Under the pieces are notes generated by a model that ran no database searches, was not told the origin of the DNA, and worked only from the letters and a program-made list of their open reading frames with translations. A DNA stretch of 17,631 nt from Pseudomonadota bacterium (GTDB lineage: Bacteria > Pseudomonadota > Alphaproteobacteria > Sphingomonadales > Sphingomonadaceae): NCBI GenBank assembly GCA_023416515.1, contig JAEZHP010000106.1, positions 1-17,631 on the forward strand, in the 5' to 3' direction. Shown in pieces: positions 15,639 to 17,631 of this stretch. Position 1 is the stretch's first letter; each line of letters starts with the position of its first letter. The position numbers were made by a program, and so were the translations under genes.

Positions 15639-15673
15639 AAAAGCCCCCGGTGCGGCTGCCACGCACCGGGGGC
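15639..15673 (-). terminator. Proximal intrinsic terminator, 12-pair perfect stem
   Basis: GCCCCCGGTGCG (15643-15654) and CGCACCGGGGGC (15662-15673) pair perfectly around GCTGCCA. In minus-strand RNA four U follow (AAAA at 15639-15642). It starts 16 bases past the stop of the downstream small secreted gene. Its loop and most of its stem recur at 16020-16050. Confidence 0.8.
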
Positions 15674-15689
15674 CGGACAGGCCGAGCTG

Positions 15690-15968
15690 CTATTCGGGCA
15701 GCCCGCCCATCGCATCCCATTCGGCCTGGGTGTGACAGATCTGGCGGGTGATCCGCGATCCGCTCAGGCTCGCGCGCACGCAGATGCGGCGGTTCGAGTC
15801 CTGCGCCGTCTGCGATGCCCGCGGGCGCACCACCCGCTGCTCAGTCGACGCCTCGAGCTGGCCCATTCCGGGCATTCGGTTCTGGGGCTGGGCGAAGGCC
15901 GGACCGGCTGCGCCGGCGAGGCATAGGCCGGCGGCGGCAAGACGGATCGTCCGATTGAACTTGGTCAT
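15690..15968 (-). CDS. Small secreted protein A, paralogue of the neighbour (92 aa)
   Basis: The N-terminus MTKFNRTIRLAAAGLCLAGA with a probable cut after AFA (residue 26) is a Sec signal peptide. The mature peptide is a variable linker followed by a conserved end: ICVRASLSGSRITRQICHT then AEWDAMGGLPE, with Cys63 and Cys78 able to pair. The neighbour upstream has the same C-terminal pattern with identical Cys spacing. Two ATGs lie close together (15974 and 15968); GGGAGA at 15975-15980 touches the first and is six bases from the second, and the paralogue has the same six-base spacing, so 15968 is preferred. The CVR...SRIT...C.T..EW pattern resembles small exported sphingomonad proteins of unknown role. 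Confidence 0.85.
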   Translation of the reverse strand: MTKFNRTIRLAAAGLCLAGAAGPAFAQPQNRMPGMGQLEASTEQRVVRPRASQTAQDSNRRICVRASLSGSRITRQICHTQAEWDAMGGLPE

Positions 15969-16019
15969 GGTCATTCTCCCTGTCACGTGATCAGCGTTGA
16001 GCAGTCGAAGCGTGAAGGC

Positions 16020-16050
16020 GTCCCCAGCGCGGCTGCCACGCACCGGGGAC
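16020..16050 (-). repeat. Intercistronic copy of the 3' hairpin
   Basis: The plus strand reads GTCCCCAGCGCG-GCTGCCA-CGCACCGGGGAC. In minus-strand RNA all twelve pairs form, two of them G-U. Relative to 15643-15673 the loop is identical, one C-G pair has become U-A, and two pairs have become wobbles; in plus-strand RNA those two would be A-C mismatches. Twenty bases (16029-16048 and 15652-15671) are identical. It lies 13 bases past the stop of protein B, between B and A. No U-tract follows, so it may act as an mRNA stabiliser, processing site or partial terminator. Confidence 0.8.
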
Positions 16051-16063
16051 GCGAGGAGCTGGC

Positions 16064-16354
16064 TTAGTGTTGATCCGGCAGGAACCCGCCGCGCCGCTCC
16101 CATTCCGATGAAGTCCGGCAGAAATCCTGGGTGATCCGCGACATCACGCGCTGGTCACGGACGCAGACGACCGGGTCCGCAACCGACCGGCGCTGCGCGG
16201 TCGACGCGGTCGCGGCGCTGCTGCTGGCCGCCGCGATGTTGCTGTTGGTCAAGCCGCGGGCCTGTTCGGCCGAAGCGGAGCTGGCGATGCCGGCGGCCAG
16301 AAGAGCGGCGGCTGCGGCAGTGGCCCGAATGGTCCGGGCCCGAGCGATAGACAT
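16064..16354 (-). CDS. Small secreted protein B, paralogue of the neighbour (96 aa)
   Basis: The N-terminus MSIARARTIRATAAAAALLA with a probable cut near ASA (residue 29) is a Sec signal peptide. A Ser/Ala-rich linker (about 40-55) follows, then the conserved end: VCVRDQRVMSRITQDFCRT and SEWERRGGFLPDQ. Cys64 and Cys79 are 15 apart, exactly as in protein A. GGGAGA at 16361-16366 stands six bases before the ATG at 16354, which sets the start over longer in-frame options. It is first in the pair; protein A begins 95 bases after its stop with a hairpin between. No catalytic motif is seen. Function is unknown; export and a disulfide are reasonable inferences. Confidence 0.85.
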   Translation of the reverse strand: MSIARARTIRATAAAAALLAAGIASSASAEQARGLTNSNIAAASSSAATASTAQRRSVADPVVCVRDQRVMSRITQDFCRTSSEWERRGGFLPDQH

Positions 16355-16389
16355 GATGATTCTCCCGTTCACCTGATTGAACTCTCTCA

Positions 16390-16408
16390 AGCAGGCGCCC
16401 CTCCTGCT
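16390..16408 (-). promoter_or_regulatory. Leader hairpin upstream of small secreted protein B
   Basis: AGCAGG (16390-16395) and CCTGCT (16403-16408) are perfect arms around a seven-base loop, 36-54 bases upstream of the start of protein B. In minus-strand RNA the 5' arm and loop hold an AGGAGGGG run that looks like a ribosome-binding site but has no ORF at the right distance. It may be a leader structure or chance. Confidence 0.3.
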
Positions 16409-16481
16409 GCGTGTCTTACTGCATTAGGTGTGCCAAACAGTGAGAAGCGCAGAAAACCGCCATTTTCTCATCTGAGCGACT

Positions 16482-16499
16482 GTATTGCTGTAGCAATAC
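16482..16499. promoter_or_regulatory. Candidate operator dyad 1
   Basis: GTATTGCT-GT-AGCAATAC is a perfect dyad with eight-base arms and a two-base centre, too tight for a stable RNA hairpin and typical of a dimeric repressor site. It is about 130 bases upstream of the small secreted pair, in AT-richer intergenic DNA. It shares the half-site TGTAGCA with dyad 2. Confidence 0.5.
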
Positions 16500-16594
16500 G
16501 CGCCGATTTGCGGGGGATTTGGCCACAACTCGGTAAGGGCGCATGAGGGTGAGTGTTCGCCAGCGGACGTTTTGTGTCCGGGAGCGGCCATTTT

Positions 16595-16612
16595 GTGCTA
16601 CACCTGTAGCAC
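16595..16612. promoter_or_regulatory. Candidate operator dyad 2, BlaI/CopY-like core
   Basis: GTGCTACA-CC-TGTAGCAC is a perfect dyad with eight-base arms and a two-base centre. Its core TACACCTGTA fits the TACANNTGTA form known for the BlaI/MecI/CopY repressor family. It lies just past the hrpB stop and 241 bases upstream of the small secreted pair. No U-tract follows on either strand, so it is unlikely to be a terminator. No BlaI-type gene is in the window. Confidence 0.5.
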
Positions 16613-16621
16613 CGGGACGCA

Positions 16622-17631
16622 TCAAGGCCGCGGGCCGGACGCTCTCTTGGTGCGAAGGGTGGGGTCTGCCGCGGCCGGATCCTCGGGCCAGGGGTGCTTT
16701 GGATAGCGGCCCCGCATTTCCTTGGCGACCGCAGCCCAGCTACCGCGCCAGAAGCCGGGGAGGTCGCTGGTTGTCTGGATCGGGCGCCCGGCGGGGGAGG
16801 TGAGGGCGAGGATCAGCGGCCGTCCCGCGACGGTCGGATGCTCCGAAAGCCCGAAGAAGGCCTGCACGCGTGCAGTGACGGTCGGCCCCGCCTCGGCCTC
16901 ATAGTCGATCGCATGGCTGCTTCCGGCCGGGGTCACGAATTCCGCCGGCACCAGCTTGTCGAGGCGCTTGCGATCGTCCCAGCCGAGCAGGGCCTTGAGA
17001 GCGTTGCGCAGGTCGCCCGCAGCGATGTCGCCGACCCGGCGCTTTCCCGAGAGCAGCGGCGGCAGCCACTCGTCCAGCCGGTCGAGCAAGGCGGCGTCGG
17101 ACAAGTCCGGCAGGCCGGCATCCTGCGCTCGGGCGAAGGCGAGGCGGCGGCGCAAGGACTGGGCGCCCTCCTTCCACGGCAGCAGGCCGATGCCGTGGCG
17201 GCGGACGCCTTCGAGCAACGCCGCCTCGATCTCGGCCGGCGCGGGTCGGCTGTCGTGCCCGCCGGACAGGAGAATGGCGCCGAGGCGGCGGCCGTGCCTT
17301 GCCTGGACTCCGCCGGTGACCGGATCGAAGCTCACTTGCGAGCCGCTGGCGATGCGGTCGGCGAACAGGCTCTCGACCGACTCCTGGTCGATCGCTGCGG
17401 CCGACAGGATCCGCGCTCCCCCGGCCGCACCGCCCACCTCCGCGACCGCGAGCCATTCCTCGCGGGCGAGCGGCGAGGTGGGATCGAGGCGAAAGCCGCG
17501 CCCGCCGACGCTCAGCCATTGTTCGCCGGTGGAGTCGCGGCGGCGGGAGAGGCGGTCGGGGAATGCCAATGCCACGTTCCGACCAACCTCGCTCGTCCCG
17601 AGCGTGTCGAGGGGCGTCCGCTCCGGCTCCG
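16622..17631 (-). CDS. hrpB: ATP-dependent helicase HrpB, C-terminal part (5' end outside window)
   Basis: The frame is open to the right edge, so the helicase core (DEAH and helicase-C domains) is not in view. What is present is the C-terminal region of the HrpB family: ALAFPDRLSRRRD, LSVGGRGFRLDPTSPL, EEWLAVAEV, then the helical middle LDEWLPPLLSGKRRV, and the diagnostic end SPAGRPIQTTSDLPGFWRG, KEMRGRYPKHPWPEDP. HrpB is a DExH-type helicase-like protein whose cellular role is not well defined in most bacteria. The stop is TGA at 16624-16622. The tail ends RTKRASGPRP, basic as usual. The family call is secure from the C-terminus alone; a GTG at 17575 is inside the gene, not its start. Confidence 0.93.
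   Translation of the reverse strand, partial: EPERTPLDTLGTSEVGRNVALAFPDRLSRRRDSTGEQWLSVGGRGFRLDPTSPLAREEWLAVAEVGGAAGGARILSAAAIDQESVESLFADRIASGSQVSFDPVTGGVQARHGRRLGAILLSGGHDSRPAPAEIEAALLEGVRRHGIGLLPWKEGAQSLRRRLAFARAQDAGLPDLSDAALLDRLDEWLPPLLSGKRRVGDIAAGDLRNALKALLGWDDRKRLDKLVPAEFVTPAGSSHAIDYEAEAGPTVTARVQAFFGLSEHPTVAGRPLILALTSPAGRPIQTTSDLPGFWRGSWAAVAKEMRGRYPKHPWPEDPAAADPTLRTKRASGPRP

Noticed and set aside
15606..16050. Repeated hairpins considered as a CRISPR or REP-type array
   Set aside because: There are only two related copies, each tied to the 3' end of a paralogous gene, with no regular spacers and no cas genes.
16416..16625. A 69-codon minus-strand frame in the intergenic region upstream of the small secreted pair
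   Set aside because: No family resemblance and no clear ribosome-binding site, and it covers the dyads, which suit a regulatory region better.

Overview
The window looks like a chromosomal segment of a high-GC alphaproteobacterium, most likely a sphingomonad. Three things suggest this: strong G/C bias at third codon positions, many short lipoproteins and secreted proteins of sphingomonad type, and the mix of an LTA4H-like M1 peptidase, a LytS-type kinase, a ToxR-like membrane regulator, HrpB and a GGDEF-EAL protein. The assignment rests on protein character, not on a marker gene. I see no rRNA, tRNA, IS element, phage gene or CRISPR array. Genes are tightly packed and no gene-free stretch exceeds 300 bases.

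Layout. (1) 1-3794, plus strand: the end of an L,D-transpeptidase-like protein, a tiny membrane peptide, a lipoprotein, a lipoprotein M1 aminopeptidase (TTG start), and a lipoprotein joined to it by a TGATG stop/start overlap. (2) 3811-10146, minus strand, in transcription order: glutaredoxin-like protein, exonuclease III (xthA), ToxR-like regulator fused to a polytopic membrane domain, a 98-aa helical protein, a membrane-anchored degenerate nuclease-fold protein, a LytS-type histidine kinase overlapping it by TGATG, and an ABC-F ATPase. (3) 10276-11244, plus strand: a YggU/DUF167 protein and a DUF1275 membrane protein. (4) 11241-13052, minus strand: two small lipoproteins followed by a secreted GH43 glycosidase. 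The GH43 stop codon shares the palindrome CTAG with the stop of the DUF1275 gene. (5) 13244-15589, plus strand: a membrane PAS-GGDEF-EAL protein. (6) 15602-16354, minus strand: two tandem paralogous small secreted proteins, each followed by a nearly identical hairpin. (7) 16355-16621: an intergenic region rich in dyads. (8) 16622-17631, minus strand: the C-terminal part of the helicase HrpB.

Themes. Much of the window concerns the envelope and signalling: lipoproteins, secreted enzymes, a kinase with no adjacent response regulator, a membrane-bound transcription regulator and a c-di-GMP enzyme. The most unusual structure is the tandem small-secreted-protein pair at 15602-16378. Its ribosome-binding leader, coding sequence and 3' hairpin all appear duplicated together. 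The two hairpins differ by one compensated base pair and two changes that become G-U wobbles only in minus-strand RNA, which argues for selection on RNA structure in the mRNA of these genes. The two strong dyads upstream (16482-16499 and 16595-16612) are candidate regulatory sites for this pair.
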